NCBI GenBank assembly: GCA_031459615.1
Contig: JAVKIE010000003.1
Coordinates: 124,001-188,000, forward strand
Source of the DNA: Calidihabitans tengchongensis
Lineage (GTDB): Bacteria; Sysuimicrobiota; Sysuimicrobiia; Sysuimicrobiales; Kaftiobacteriaceae
DNA length: 64,000 nucleotides
Reading direction: 5' to 3'
A program made the position numbers and the translations under genes. Positions 25,411 to 33,732 of the stretch are shown piece after piece. The notes under the pieces are model-generated. The model was given only the letters and a program-made list of their open reading frames with translations, made no database searches and had not been told where the DNA came from. Position 1 is the stretch's first letter; each line of letters begins with the position of its first letter.

Positions 25411-26258
25411 CCCAGGGCCTCCCGGATGGCGGCGTGGGCATCGTCCAGGGTCAGCACGTCCTCGCGCACCCTCAGCCCGCGGTGCCGCAGGCGCTGCATC
25501 AGGTCGGTCAGGGTGGGCACGCCCAGGCCGACCTCGGCCAGCAGCGCGGCGTGCCGGAACACCTCGCGCACCGGACCGTCCATCACCACCTTGCCCCGGG
25601 ACAGGACCACGACCCGGCGCGCCATGCGGGCCACCTCGTCCATGTTGTGGCTGATGAAGATGACGGTCAGGCCGTGGTCGACGTGCAGGCGGCGGATCTG
25701 CTCCAGGATCTCCTCCTTGCCCAGGGGATCCAGACCGGCGGTGGGCTCGTCGAGGACCAGGACCTGCGGCCCCATGGCCAGAATCCCCGCCATGGCGACC
25801 CGCCGCATCTCGCCTCCCGACAGGGAGAACGGCGAGCGGGGGCCCACGCGGTCGGGATCCAGGCCCACCATCTGCAGCGCCTCCCGCACCCGCCGGGTGA
25901 CCTCATCGTCGGGCAGGCCCAGGTTGCGGGGCCCGAACGCCACATCGGCGGCCACCGTCTCCTCGAACAGCTGGTGCTCGGGGTACTGGAACACCAGCCC
26001 CACCTGCCGGCGGACCGCCCGCAGGTCGGCCCGGGGATCTCCCAGATCGACGCCGGCCACCCGCACGGTGCCTTCGGTGGGCCGCAGCAGGGCGTTGAAG
26101 TGCTGGATGAGGGTGGACTTGCCGGAGCCGGTGGGCCCGATCAGGGCCACTACCTCGCCGGCATCGATGGACAGGGACACCTCCCGCAGGGCGACCGTCT
26201 CCAGAGGCGTGCCCTTCAGGTAGATGTGGGTGAGCCCGCTGCACTCGATCAGAGCCAT
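25401..26258 (-). CDS. ecfA2: ECF transporter ATPase EcfA2
   Basis: A 285-residue ABC ATPase with Walker A 'GPTGSGKSTL' (about 41-50), Q-loop 'VFQYPEHQLFEETVAADVAFGP', signature 'LSGGEMRRVAMAG' and Walker B 'VLVLDEPTAGLDP'. 'YPEHQLF' and the C-terminal extension are typical of ECF-type ATPases. It overlaps both neighbours by 10 bases, a tight translational unit. It pairs with EcfA1 to power EcfT. Confidence 0.93.
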   Translation of the reverse strand: MALIECSGLTHIYLKGTPLETVALREVSLSIDAGEVVALIGPTGSGKSTLIQHFNALLRPTEGTVRVAGVDLGDPRADLRAVRRQVGLVFQYPEHQLFEETVAADVAFGPRNLGLPDDEVTRRVREALQMVGLDPDRVGPRSPFSLSGGEMRRVAMAGILAMGPQVLVLDEPTAGLDPLGKEEILEQIRRLHVDHGLTVIFISHNMDEVARMARRVVVLSRGKVVMDGPVREVFRHAALLAEVGLGVPTLTDLMQRLRHRGLRVREDVLTLDDAHAAIREALGWS

Positions 26259-27112
26259 CGCCGCGCACGCCGGTCAGATTCCAGGCGGGCCAGGGCGTCG
26301 GCCAGCTCGTCGGCGTCCAGCACTCCCGGAGGGAGGGGCAGGCCATCCCGCCGCAGGCGGTCGGCCAGCGCCGCCACCGGCGGCAGGACCAGGCGCAGCG
26401 CCGCCAGCTCCTCGGCCCGGGCGAACACGTCCGCCGGCGGGCCGTCCATGACCACCCGCCCGTCCGCCAGAACGATCACCCGCCGGCAGCGGGCCGCCTC
26501 CTCCATCACGTGGGTGATGTGGATCACGGTCACGCCCTCCTGGTTCAGGCGGGTGATGGTCTGCAGGACCTCCCGTTGCCCCTGGGGGTCCAGCATGGTG
26601 GTGGCCTCGTCCAGGACCAGGCACGCGGGGCGCATGGCCAGGACGCCGGCGATGGCCACCCGCTGCTTTTGTCCCCCCGACAGCAGGTGAGGCTGATGGC
26701 GGCGGTATTCGGTCATCTCGACGATCCGCAGGGCTTCCTCCACCCGCGCCGCGATCTCGTCGGGAGGCAGGCCGAGGTTCTCGGGCCCGAAGGCCACGTC
26801 CTCCTCCACCACCGTGGCCACCAGCTGGTTGTCGGGGTTCTGGAAGACCATCCCCACCCGCCGCCGGATCTCCCACAGGTGGGACCGGTCGCGGGTGTCC
26901 AGCCCGTCCACCCACACCTCCCCCTCGGTGGGCAGCAGCAGGGCGTTGAGATGCTTGGCCAGGGTGGACTTGCCGGAGCCGTTCCCGCCGACGATGGCCA
27001 CCAGCTCTCCGCGCTCGATGGTCAGCGACACGCCGTCCAGCGCCACCACCGGGTGCGGCCCCCTGGGGTGGTAGACGTGGCGCAGGTTGCGAACCTCGAT
27101 CAGGGGCGGCAT
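26249..27112 (-). CDS. ecfA1: ECF transporter ATPase EcfA1
   Basis: A 287-residue ABC ATPase with Walker A 'GGNGSGKSTLAKHLNALL', 'VFQNPDNQLVATVVEEDVAFGPENLGL', signature 'LSGGQKQRVAIAG' and Walker B 'CLVLDEATTMLDP'. The 'NPDNQ' Q-loop marks the EcfA1 class. It is the first gene of the ecfA1-ecfA2-ecfT-truA unit and follows the rplQ terminator. Expression must come from terminator read-through or a promoter in the short gap at 27113-27140, where none is obvious. Confidence 0.93.
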   Translation of the reverse strand: MPPLIEVRNLRHVYHPRGPHPVVALDGVSLTIERGELVAIVGGNGSGKSTLAKHLNALLLPTEGEVWVDGLDTRDRSHLWEIRRRVGMVFQNPDNQLVATVVEEDVAFGPENLGLPPDEIAARVEEALRIVEMTEYRRHQPHLLSGGQKQRVAIAGVLAMRPACLVLDEATTMLDPQGQREVLQTITRLNQEGVTVIHITHVMEEAARCRRVIVLADGRVVMDGPPADVFARAEELAALRLVLPPVAALADRLRRDGLPLPPGVLDADELADALARLESDRRARRWL

Positions 27113-27140
27113 CGGCCGACTCCGTCCGGGTGATGGCGTC

Positions 27141-27175
27141 CAAAAACGAAACGCAGGCCCCGGCTCCGGACCTGC
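27141..27175 (-). terminator. Rho-independent terminator after rplQ
   Basis: On the minus strand an 8-bp stem (27168-27175 with 27153-27160) is followed at once by GTTTCGTTTTT. It lies 28 bases after the rplQ stop and marks the end of the ribosomal protein transcript. Confidence 0.72.
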
Positions 27176-27203
27176 GCCATGTGCCCCCGGCTCCGGGCGG
27201 GCG

Positions 27204-27551
27204 TCAGATCAGCTCGACCACCGCGAGCTCGGCGGCGTCCCCCCGGCGGACCCGCGTGCGCACGATGCGGGTGTAACCCCCCCGACCCGGCTGGTACTTG
27301 GGCGCCACCTCCGCAAACAGCCGGCGCAGGACCCGGGGATCGGTCAGGACCCGCCGCGCCTGCCTCCGCGCGTGCAGGTCGCCCCGCAGGGCCAGGCTGA
27401 TGAGCCGGTCCGCCACCTTCTTAGTCTCCTTGGCCCGGGCCACGGTGGTCTCCACCCTGCCGTGGCGGATCAGCGCGCTCACCAGGTCCCGCAGCAGGGC
27501 CCGGCGCTCGCCGGTATCCCGATTCAGCTTGCGCGTGGCAGCCCCCAGCAT
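27204..27551 (-). CDS. rplQ: 50S ribosomal protein L17
   Basis: A 115-residue protein with the L17 hallmarks 'RKLNRDTGERRALLRDLVSALIRHGRVETTVARAKE' and 'GGYTRIVRTRVRRGDAAELAVVEL'. L17 sits near the peptide exit tunnel. ATG 27551 follows GGGGGTGA. It is the last gene of the ribosomal run, 17 bases after rpoA, and is followed by a terminator. Confidence 0.96.
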   Translation of the reverse strand: MLGAATRKLNRDTGERRALLRDLVSALIRHGRVETTVARAKETKKVADRLISLALRGDLHARRQARRVLTDPRVLRRLFAEVAPKYQPGRGGYTRIVRTRVRRGDAAELAVVELI

Positions 27552-27568
27552 CGCGTCACCCCCGGCCG

Positions 27569-28531
27569 TCAGCTGGCCCCATCCTTCTTGCGCAGCGACA
27601 ACCCCAGGGCCGCCAGCTTCTCCCGGACCTCGTCCAGCGACTTGCGGCCGAAGTTCTTGACGCTGACGATCTCCTCCTCGGTGCGCTGGATGAGGTCGCC
27701 CACGGTGTTGATGCCGGCGCGCTTGAGGCAGTTGTAGGGGCGCACCGACAGGTCCAGTTCTTCGATGGGCATGGCGGCCAGCCGCGCCATCTGGGCGTCG
27801 GCGCTCTGGTCCAGTCCCCCTGTCCCCTCTCCCTCCTGGCCCAGGGTGGCGAACAGCCGGAACTGGTCGATGAGGATGCGGGCCGCCTCCTGGACGGCCT
27901 CCTCGGGGCGGACCGAGCCGTCGGTCCACACCTCCAGGATCAGGCGGTCGGCCTCGGCCGTCCCCGCCCGCGTGTCCTCCACCACGTAGTTCACCTTTTG
28001 CACGGGGGTGAAGATGGAGTCCACCGGGATGACGCCGATCGCGTGCTCGCTCCTGCGGTGGCGCTCGGCCGGCACGTACCCTGTGCCCCGCTCCACCACC
28101 AGCTCCATGGCCAGGTGCGCGTCCTTGCGATCCAGGGTGGCGATGTGCAGGTCGGGGTTGAGGATATCCACCTCGGCGTCCTGCTGGATGTCGGCGGCGG
28201 TGACCTCCCGCTTGCCCCGGACGTCCAGCCGCAGCAGCTTGGGCTTGTCGGTGTGCAGGCGGAGGGTCAGCTCCTTGAGGTTGAGGATGATCTGGGTCAC
28301 GTCCTCCACCACGCCCGGGATGGTGGAGAACTCATGCAGGACCCCCTCGATCTTCACCGACGTCACCGCCGCCCCCGGGATGGACGAGAGCAGCACCCGG
28401 CGCAGCGCGTTGCCCAGGGTGACCCCGAACCCCCGCTCCAGGGGCTCCACCACGAACTTTCCGTAGGTGTCCGAGAGTTCCGCGAACTCGATCTTGGTCT
28501 TGGGCGCTTCCCAGATGGTGGCAATGCTCAT
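27569..28531 (-). CDS. rpoA: DNA-directed RNA polymerase alpha subunit
   Basis: A 320-residue protein. The N-terminal dimerisation domain starts the polymerase assembly ('GFGVTLGNALRRVLLSSIPGAAVTSVKI'); after an acidic linker near residues 228-248 comes the C-terminal domain ('LDLSVRPYNCLKRAGINTVGDLI ... VKNFGRKSLDEVREKLAALGL'), which contacts UP elements and activators. Length is normal. It lies between rpsD and rplQ as in most bacteria. Confidence 0.97.
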   Translation of the reverse strand: MSIATIWEAPKTKIEFAELSDTYGKFVVEPLERGFGVTLGNALRRVLLSSIPGAAVTSVKIEGVLHEFSTIPGVVEDVTQIILNLKELTLRLHTDKPKLLRLDVRGKREVTAADIQQDAEVDILNPDLHIATLDRKDAHLAMELVVERGTGYVPAERHRRSEHAIGVIPVDSIFTPVQKVNYVVEDTRAGTAEADRLILEVWTDGSVRPEEAVQEAARILIDQFRLFATLGQEGEGTGGLDQSADAQMARLAAMPIEELDLSVRPYNCLKRAGINTVGDLIQRTEEEIVSVKNFGRKSLDEVREKLAALGLSLRKKDGAS

Positions 28532-28562
28532 ACGATTCGCTCCTCCGCCCCGGCGGCCATGG

Positions 28563-29186
28563 CTACCGGGAATAATACTCGACGATGAGCTGCTCCTGCA
28601 CCGGCACGTCGATCTCTTCCCGCGCCGGCAGGGCCAGCACGCGGCCCTCCAGGGTGGCCGGGTTGAACTCCAGCCACGAGGGGAGGGTCCGCAGGCCGGT
28701 CTGGGCCAGTTCCTTCACCCGCGGGTGTTCCCGCCCCCGGGGGGTCGGGGAGATGACGTGACCGGGCCGAACCTGGAACGACGGGATGGTGACCTTGCGG
28801 CCGTTGACGGCGATGTGGCCGTGCAGCACCATCTGCCGGGCTTCCTTGCGGGAGAGGGCGAATCCCAGACGATAGACCACGTTGTCCAGGCGCGTCTCCA
28901 GAAGCTGCAGCAACCGCACGCCGGTCACGCCCTTGGCCTTGGCGGCCTGCTGGAAGTAGGTCTTGAACTGCGTCTCCAGCACCCCGTAGATGCGGCGCAG
29001 CTTCTGCTTCTCCCGCAGCCGGATTCCGAACTCGGACAGCTTGCGCCGGCTCTGGCCATGCATCCCCGGGGGCACCGGCCGCTTGTGGACCGGGCACTTC
29101 TCGGTGTAGCACTTCTCCCCCTTGAGGTAGAGCTTCATTCCCTCCCGCCGGCACAACCGGCACACGGGTCCTGTATACCTGGCCAT
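28563..29186 (-). CDS. rpsD: 30S ribosomal protein S4, zinc-binding form
   Basis: A 207-residue S4, which nucleates 16S rRNA 5' domain folding and often autoregulates its operon. Four cysteines (C9, C12, C26, C31 in 'PVCRLCRREG' and 'EKCYTEKCPVH') form the zinc-binding N-terminus seen in Thermus and other C+ forms. The S4 RNA-binding domain ('TRLDNVVYRLGFALSRKEARQMVLHGHIAVNGR') follows. Confidence 0.96.
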   Translation of the reverse strand: MARYTGPVCRLCRREGMKLYLKGEKCYTEKCPVHKRPVPPGMHGQSRRKLSEFGIRLREKQKLRRIYGVLETQFKTYFQQAAKAKGVTGVRLLQLLETRLDNVVYRLGFALSRKEARQMVLHGHIAVNGRKVTIPSFQVRPGHVISPTPRGREHPRVKELAQTGLRTLPSWLEFNPATLEGRVLALPAREEIDVPVQEQLIVEYYSR

Positions 29187-29200
29187 CCCCTCTGTCCTCC

Positions 29201-29584
29201 CTACACCCGGCGTCTCTTGGGAGGCCGGCAGCCGTTATGCGGAATCGGGGTGACGTCCCGGATCAGGGCGACATCCAGCCCCGCGGCCTGCAGCGACCGG
29301 ATGGCCGCCTCCCGACCGGGCCCCGGCCCCTTCACGTAAACCTCCACCTGCTTCACGCCGTGCTCCATGGCCTTGCGGGCGGCGTTCTCGGCCGCCAGCC
29401 CCGCCGCAAACGGCGTCCCCTTCCGGGACCCCTTGAAGCCCACGTTGCCGGCGCTGGACCAGGCCAGCACGTTGCCCTGGGGGTCCGTGATGGTGACGAT
29501 GGTGTTGTTGAAGGTGGACTGAATGTGCGCCACGGCCAGCGGCACGTTCCGCCGCTCCCGCTTGCGTCCCTTCCGTTTGGCCAC
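29201..29584 (-). CDS. rpsK: 30S ribosomal protein S11
   Basis: A 127-residue platform protein of the small subunit with the markers 'AHIQSTFNNTIVTITDPQGNVLAWSSAGNVGFKGSRKGTPFAA' and the C-terminal 'DVTPIPHNGCRPPKRRRV'. It lies between rpsM and rpsD in the alpha operon order. Confidence 0.97.
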   Translation of the reverse strand: MAKRKGRKRERRNVPLAVAHIQSTFNNTIVTITDPQGNVLAWSSAGNVGFKGSRKGTPFAAGLAAENAARKAMEHGVKQVEVYVKGPGPGREAAIRSLQAAGLDVALIRDVTPIPHNGCRPPKRRRV

Positions 29585-29611
29585 CGTCGGCCCTCCCGTC
29601 GGCGCGACAGA

Positions 29612-29995
29612 TTACTTCTTCTCCAGCTTCCGGCGACCCGACCCCACGGTCTTGCGCGGGCCCTTGCGGGTCCGGGCGTTGGTCCGGGTGCGCTGTCCCC
29701 GCACGGGCAGGTTCCGCCGGTGGCGCAGGCCGCGGTACGACCCGATCTCCACCAGCCGCCGGATGTCCATGGCCACGTCCCGGCGGAGGTCTCCCTCCAC
29801 CTTGTAGTGGCGGTCGATGTAGTCCCGCAGGCGGGTGATCTCCTCCTCGGTGAGATTCCGCACCCGCGTGTCCGGGTTCACGCCGGTGGCGGCCAGCGCT
29901 TCCCGCGCCCGGCTAAGCCCGATGCCATAGATGTAGGTCAGAGCCACCTCCACCCGCTTGTCCCGAGGGAGGTCCACTCCCGCAATCCGCGCCAT
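29612..29995 (-). CDS. rpsM: 30S ribosomal protein S13
   Basis: A 127-residue head protein of the small subunit that contacts P-site tRNA and L5. Markers are 'RIAGVDLPRDKRVEVALTYIYGIG', 'SYRGLRHRRNLPVRGQRTRTNARTRKG' and a basic C-terminal tail. Position after rpmJ is standard. Confidence 0.97.
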   Translation of the reverse strand: MARIAGVDLPRDKRVEVALTYIYGIGLSRAREALAATGVNPDTRVRNLTEEEITRLRDYIDRHYKVEGDLRRDVAMDIRRLVEIGSYRGLRHRRNLPVRGQRTRTNARTRKGPRKTVGSGRRKLEKK

Positions 29996-30019
29996 CCTCG
30001 TCCGCTCCCGGCGAGCCCC

Positions 30020-30133
30020 CTAGCCCTGCTTCTGCTTGTGCTTGGGGTTCTCGCAGATGATGTACACCCGGCGCCCCCGCCGGACCACCTTGCACTTCTC
30101 GCAGATGCGTTTGACCGACCCCCGCACCTTCAT
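30020..30133 (-). CDS. rpmJ: 50S ribosomal protein L36, zinc-binding form
   Basis: A 37-residue protein (MKVRGSVKRICEKCKVV...) with a C-x2-C-x12-C-x4-H zinc site (C11, C14, C27, H32), the C+ form. It is too short for many ORF callers, but position between infA and rpsM and the full family sequence leave no doubt. Confidence 0.96.
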   Translation of the reverse strand: MKVRGSVKRICEKCKVVRRGRRVYIICENPKHKQKQG

Positions 30134-30166
30134 GGTCGCATCCCTTCGCCTTCCGGCAGCCGCCGC

Positions 30167-30385
30167 CTAGCGGTACCGGTACGTGATCCGCCCCCGGGTC
30201 GGGTCGTAGGGGGACAGCTCCACCTTGACCCGGTCACCGGGAAGGATGCGGATGAAGTTGATCCGCATCTTGCCCGAGACGTGGGCCAGCACTTTGTGGC
30301 CGCTGGTCAGCTGCACGCGAAACATCGCGTTGGGCAGCACCTCGACCACCGTACCTTCCACCTCGATGGCGTCCTTCTTGGCCAT
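30167..30385 (-). CDS. infA: Translation initiation factor IF-1
   Basis: A 72-residue single OB-fold protein ('MAKKDAIEVEGTVVEVLPNAMFRVQL ... KVLAHVSGKMRINFIRILPGDRVKVELSPYD') that occupies the A site during initiation. The ATG at 30385 is the family start. It sits between map and rpmJ. Confidence 0.97.
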   Translation of the reverse strand: MAKKDAIEVEGTVVEVLPNAMFRVQLTSGHKVLAHVSGKMRINFIRILPGDRVKVELSPYDPTRGRITYRYR

Positions 30386-30434
30386 CCTCTCCCGGGACGA
30401 CCGCGCGTCCCATTCCCTCGGAGAAACAACGGCC

Positions 30435-30460
30435 CCCCGCCGGCCCGCGCGCCGGCGGGG
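30435..30460 (-). terminator. Strong hairpin between map and infA
   Basis: A perfect 10-bp stem, CCCCGCCGGC at 30435-30444 with its complement at 30451-30460, closes a 6-base loop in the 137-base gap between map and infA. A weak T-rich stretch follows on the minus strand. It may attenuate or process the polycistronic RNA rather than stop it fully. Confidence 0.4.
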
Positions 30461-30522
30461 TAACCTCTGCAATTATACGGCCCCGCCGCCAGCCCGTCCA
30501 CCGTGGAGCCCGCCGGGCTGGC

Positions 30523-31302
30523 TCAGACCACCCCGCCGGGGATGGCGGTCAGGACCCGGGCCCCCGAGGCGGTGACCGCCACCGTGTGTTCGAAGTGGGC
30601 GGCGGGGCTACCGTCCCGGGTCCGGACAGTCCACCCGTCGGGCTCCACCACCACCTCCCAGGATCCCAGGGTGACCATGGGCTCGATGGCCAGGGTCATT
30701 CCCTCCTGCAGGACCACGCCCGTACCCGGCTCCCCGAAGTTGGGGACCTGGGGATCCTCGTGGAGCGCCCGCCCGATCCCGTGGCCGGCGAAATCCCGCA
30801 CCACCGCCATCCCCACCCCCTCCACGTACCCCTGCACCGCGGCGCCCACATCGCCCAGACGGGCACCGGGGCGGATCACCGCGATGGCCCGGTACAGGGA
30901 TTCCCGGGTCACCTCCAGAAGCCGGCGCACCCGCGCGTTCACCGGGCCCACGGGGACCGTGACCGCAATGTCGCCGTGAAAACCCTCCACCTGGGCGCCC
31001 AGATCCACGGACACGATGGAGCCCCGGGGCAGCGGGCGCTCGTCGGGAATCCCGTGGACGACCTCGTCGTCCACCGACACACAGATGCTGGCGGGAAAGC
31101 CCCGGTATCCCTTGAATGACGGCGTGCCGCCCCGATCCCGGATGTACCGCTCGGCAATGCTGTCCAGGTGGGCGCCGGTGACGCCGGGGCGGATGGCCCG
31201 GACCACCTCGCGCAGGGCCTCGGCGGCCAGGATGCCGGCCCGGCGCATTCGCTTGATTTCGTCGGGAGTCTTCACCACGATCATGCTCGACGGCCCGCCC
31301 AC
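30523..31302 (-). CDS. map: Methionine aminopeptidase type I
   Basis: A 259-residue enzyme that removes N-terminal methionine co-translationally. Metal ligands are evident in 'VSVDLGAQVEGFHGDIAVT' (two Asp), 'FAGHGIGRALHEDP' (His), 'TLAIEPMV' (Glu) and 'HFEHTVAVT' (Glu). The GTG at 31302 has GAGGGGG with a 7-base gap and is favoured over ATG 31284. It follows adk after 12 bases, the common spc-operon order. Confidence 0.95.
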   Translation of the reverse strand: MGGPSSMIVVKTPDEIKRMRRAGILAAEALREVVRAIRPGVTGAHLDSIAERYIRDRGGTPSFKGYRGFPASICVSVDDEVVHGIPDERPLPRGSIVSVDLGAQVEGFHGDIAVTVPVGPVNARVRRLLEVTRESLYRAIAVIRPGARLGDVGAAVQGYVEGVGMAVVRDFAGHGIGRALHEDPQVPNFGEPGTGVVLQEGMTLAIEPMVTLGSWEVVVEPDGWTVRTRDGSPAAHFEHTVAVTASGARVLTAIPGGVV

Positions 31303-31314
31303 GGGACGACCCCC

Positions 31315-31971
31315 TCACCGGGCGCGGGACCGGGCCCGGACGATCTCCATCACCCGCCGGTGGACGGTCTCCACATCGCCGTCCTCCACGGTCTCGAAGA
31401 TGCTTCGGGACCGATAGTACGCCACCAGCGGCTCGGTCTGCTGGCGATACACCTCCAGCCGGCGGCGCACCGTCTCCTCTCGGTCGTCTTCCCGCTGCTC
31501 CAGCGGGCTGCCGTCCAGGTCGCACCGCCCCGGGACCCGGGGAGGGTGGAACTCCACGTGGTAGATGTGGCCGGCCGCCCGGCAGACCCGCCGGCCCACC
31601 AGGCGCCGCAGCACCGTGGCGTCCGAGACCTGAAAGTACACCACCGCGTCCAGGCGGCGTCCCTGCGCCTCCAGGAGGCGGTCGAGGGCCTCCGCCTGGG
31701 CCCGGGTGCGGGGAAAACCGTCCAGGACGAATCCCCGCCGGGCGTCGGGATGGCGCAGGCGCTCGGCCACCACCGCGATCATGATGTGGTCGGGAACCAG
31801 GTCTCCCCGCTCCAGATATGCCGCCGCCTCGCGGCCCAGCGGCGTGCCCCCGGCCACCGCCGCCCGCAGAATGTCGCCGGTGCTGATCCGGGGAATACCT
31901 TCCCGCTCCTGCAGGAGCCGGGCCTGGGTGCCTTTGCCGGCACCCGGCGGTCCGAGGAAGACCAGATTCAT
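31315..31971 (-). CDS. adk: Adenylate kinase
   Basis: A 218-residue kinase that interconverts AMP, ATP and ADP. P-loop 'GPPGAGKGTQA' (7-17), 'FVLDGFPRTRAQAEAL' and a long LID domain are present. In the LID the usual four zinc cysteines (CxxC...CxxC) are reduced to 'VCRAA' and 'RCDLD', so zinc binding is probably lost or uses other ligands. Its ATG abuts the secY stop region: adk starts at 31971 and secY ends at 31972. Confidence 0.95.
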   Translation of the reverse strand: MNLVFLGPPGAGKGTQARLLQEREGIPRISTGDILRAAVAGGTPLGREAAAYLERGDLVPDHIMIAVVAERLRHPDARRGFVLDGFPRTRAQAEALDRLLEAQGRRLDAVVYFQVSDATVLRRLVGRRVCRAAGHIYHVEFHPPRVPGRCDLDGSPLEQREDDREETVRRRLEVYRQQTEPLVAYYRSRSIFETVEDGDVETVHRRVMEIVRARSRAR

Positions 31972-33240
31972 CTACCGCATGAACCCTTCATAGTGGCGCA
32001 TGAGCACGTAGGCCTCGATCTGCTTCATGGTCTCCAGCGCCACGCCCACCACGATCAGCAGCGAGGTCCCCGCCAGATAGAAGGTGAGCACGCCGGTGCC
32101 CCGGGACAGGTACAGGGGCACGATGGCAATCACCGCCAGGGTCAGCGCGCCCACCAGGGTCAGCCGGTCCACCACCCGCGCCAGATAGTCACTGGTGGGG
32201 CGGCCCGGGCGGATGCCGGGAATGAACCCGCCGTACTTCTTGATGTTGTCGGCGACCTCGGCGGGATCGAAGCTGACCGCGGTGTAGAAGTACGTGAACA
32301 GGATGATCAGCACGAAGTACAGGGCATCGCCCAGGGGCCGCCCGGGCAGGATCATGTCGCCGATGCGGCGCAGCGGCTCGTAGCGGGCGAACTGGGCGAT
32401 GGTGCCCGGGAACTGCAGCACCGACACGGCGAAGATGATGGGAATGACCCCCGCCTGGATGACCCGGATCGGCAGATGGGTGCTCTGCCCCCCGTAGACC
32501 CGGCGGCCCACCACCCGCTTGGCGTACTGCACGGGGATCTTGCGCACGGCCTGGGTGACGAACACCACGGCCACGATGCTGCCCAGCACAATGAGCAGGT
32601 CCAGGAGGAACTGCCAGAGGGCCACCTCCCGCACGCTCACCAGCCGCAGCGTCTGGGCCAGCTGGCTGGGCAGGCGAGCCACGATCCCTCCGAAGATGAT
32701 CAGGGAGACCCCGTTGCCGACCCCGTACTCGGTCATGATCTCGCCCATCCAGGTCAGCAGCATGGTCCCGGCCATGAGGGTGACCACGATCATCCCCATG
32801 GTCAGCGGCCGGGTGTCGGGCAGCGCTCCCAGGTTGCGGATCAGCACCACCTGCCCCGCAGCCTGCAGCAGCGCCAGGACCACCGTCAGGTAGCGGGTGT
32901 ACATCCCGATCTGCCGGCGGCCCGCCTCCCCCTCCTCCTGCGCCATCTCCTTCAGGCGCGGAAACACCACCTGCAGAAGGGACATGATGATGGACGCGGT
33001 GATGTAGGGAAACACCCCCAGGGCGAAGAGGGCGAAGTTGCTGAAGGCGCCACCCACGAACAGGTCCAGGAAGTTGAAGACGCTGCCCCGCTGGCGGAAC
33101 AGCTGCTCCAGGGCCGCCACGTTTACCCCCGGCACCGGGAGGTGAGCCCCCAGGCGGAACAGGACCAGCATCCCCGCCGTGAACAGCAGCCGGCGGCGGA
33201 GGTCGGCGATCCGCCAGGCGTTAACCAGACCGGCCAGCAT
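31972..33240 (-). CDS. secY: Protein translocase subunit SecY
   Basis: A 422-residue integral membrane protein with ten predicted helices that forms the protein-conducting channel. Markers are the plug-region start 'LGAHLPVPGVNVAALEQLF', 'ALGVFPYITASIIMSLLQVVFP' and the cytoplasmic loop 'DNIKKYGGFIPGIRPGRPTSDYLARV'. It overlaps rplO by 20 bases. Position in the spc operon is standard. Confidence 0.97.
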   Translation of the reverse strand: MLAGLVNAWRIADLRRRLLFTAGMLVLFRLGAHLPVPGVNVAALEQLFRQRGSVFNFLDLFVGGAFSNFALFALGVFPYITASIIMSLLQVVFPRLKEMAQEEGEAGRRQIGMYTRYLTVVLALLQAAGQVVLIRNLGALPDTRPLTMGMIVVTLMAGTMLLTWMGEIMTEYGVGNGVSLIIFGGIVARLPSQLAQTLRLVSVREVALWQFLLDLLIVLGSIVAVVFVTQAVRKIPVQYAKRVVGRRVYGGQSTHLPIRVIQAGVIPIIFAVSVLQFPGTIAQFARYEPLRRIGDMILPGRPLGDALYFVLIILFTYFYTAVSFDPAEVADNIKKYGGFIPGIRPGRPTSDYLARVVDRLTLVGALTLAVIAIVPLYLSRGTGVLTFYLAGTSLLIVVGVALETMKQIEAYVLMRHYEGFMR

Positions 33241-33706
33241 CGGCGATCACCTCCGCGCGCCCGCCGGCCTGGCGGATGGCCTCCGCGGCCCGCCGGCTGA
33301 AGGCGTGGGCCCGCACCACCAGCGGCCGGTCCAGGCTCCCCCGGCCCAGGATCTTCACCGGGCCGCGGCGCACCAGTCCGGCCTCCCGCAGGGTCTGCGG
33401 GGTCACCTCGCTGCCGGCAGGAAAACGGGCCAGGGCGTCCAGGTTGACCGGTTCATAGCCGGGCGACGGCACGCCGCCCGTGTGGCTGGCTCCTCCCGCC
33501 CGCACGCCGCGGCGGAAGGGCAACCGCTTGACCAGGATGGTCTGCCCGCCCTCAAATCCCGGGCGCGGCCCGGCGCCGGCGCGGGCCTTCTGGCCCTTGC
33601 GGCCGCGACCGCTGTACACGCCGCGGCCCGAGCCCAGCCCCCGTCCCACCCGGCGGCGCTTGCGGCGCGCTCCCCGGGGAGGCTTCAGCGTATCGATGCT
33701 CAGCAT
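33221..33706 (-). CDS. rplO: 50S ribosomal protein L15
   Basis: A 161-residue protein with the glycine/arginine-rich start 'RKRRRVGRGLGSGRGVYSGRGRKGQKAR' and 'FEGGQTILVKRLPFRRGV'. It follows rpsE after 26 bases. The gene rpmD (L30) that commonly lies here is absent. Confidence 0.96.
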   Translation of the reverse strand: MLSIDTLKPPRGARRKRRRVGRGLGSGRGVYSGRGRKGQKARAGAGPRPGFEGGQTILVKRLPFRRGVRAGGASHTGGVPSPGYEPVNLDALARFPAGSEVTPQTLREAGLVRRGPVKILGRGSLDRPLVVRAHAFSRRAAEAIRQAGGRAEVIADAGRSG

Positions 33707-33732
33707 CTGAGGTCCCGACCCTCCCTGATGCA

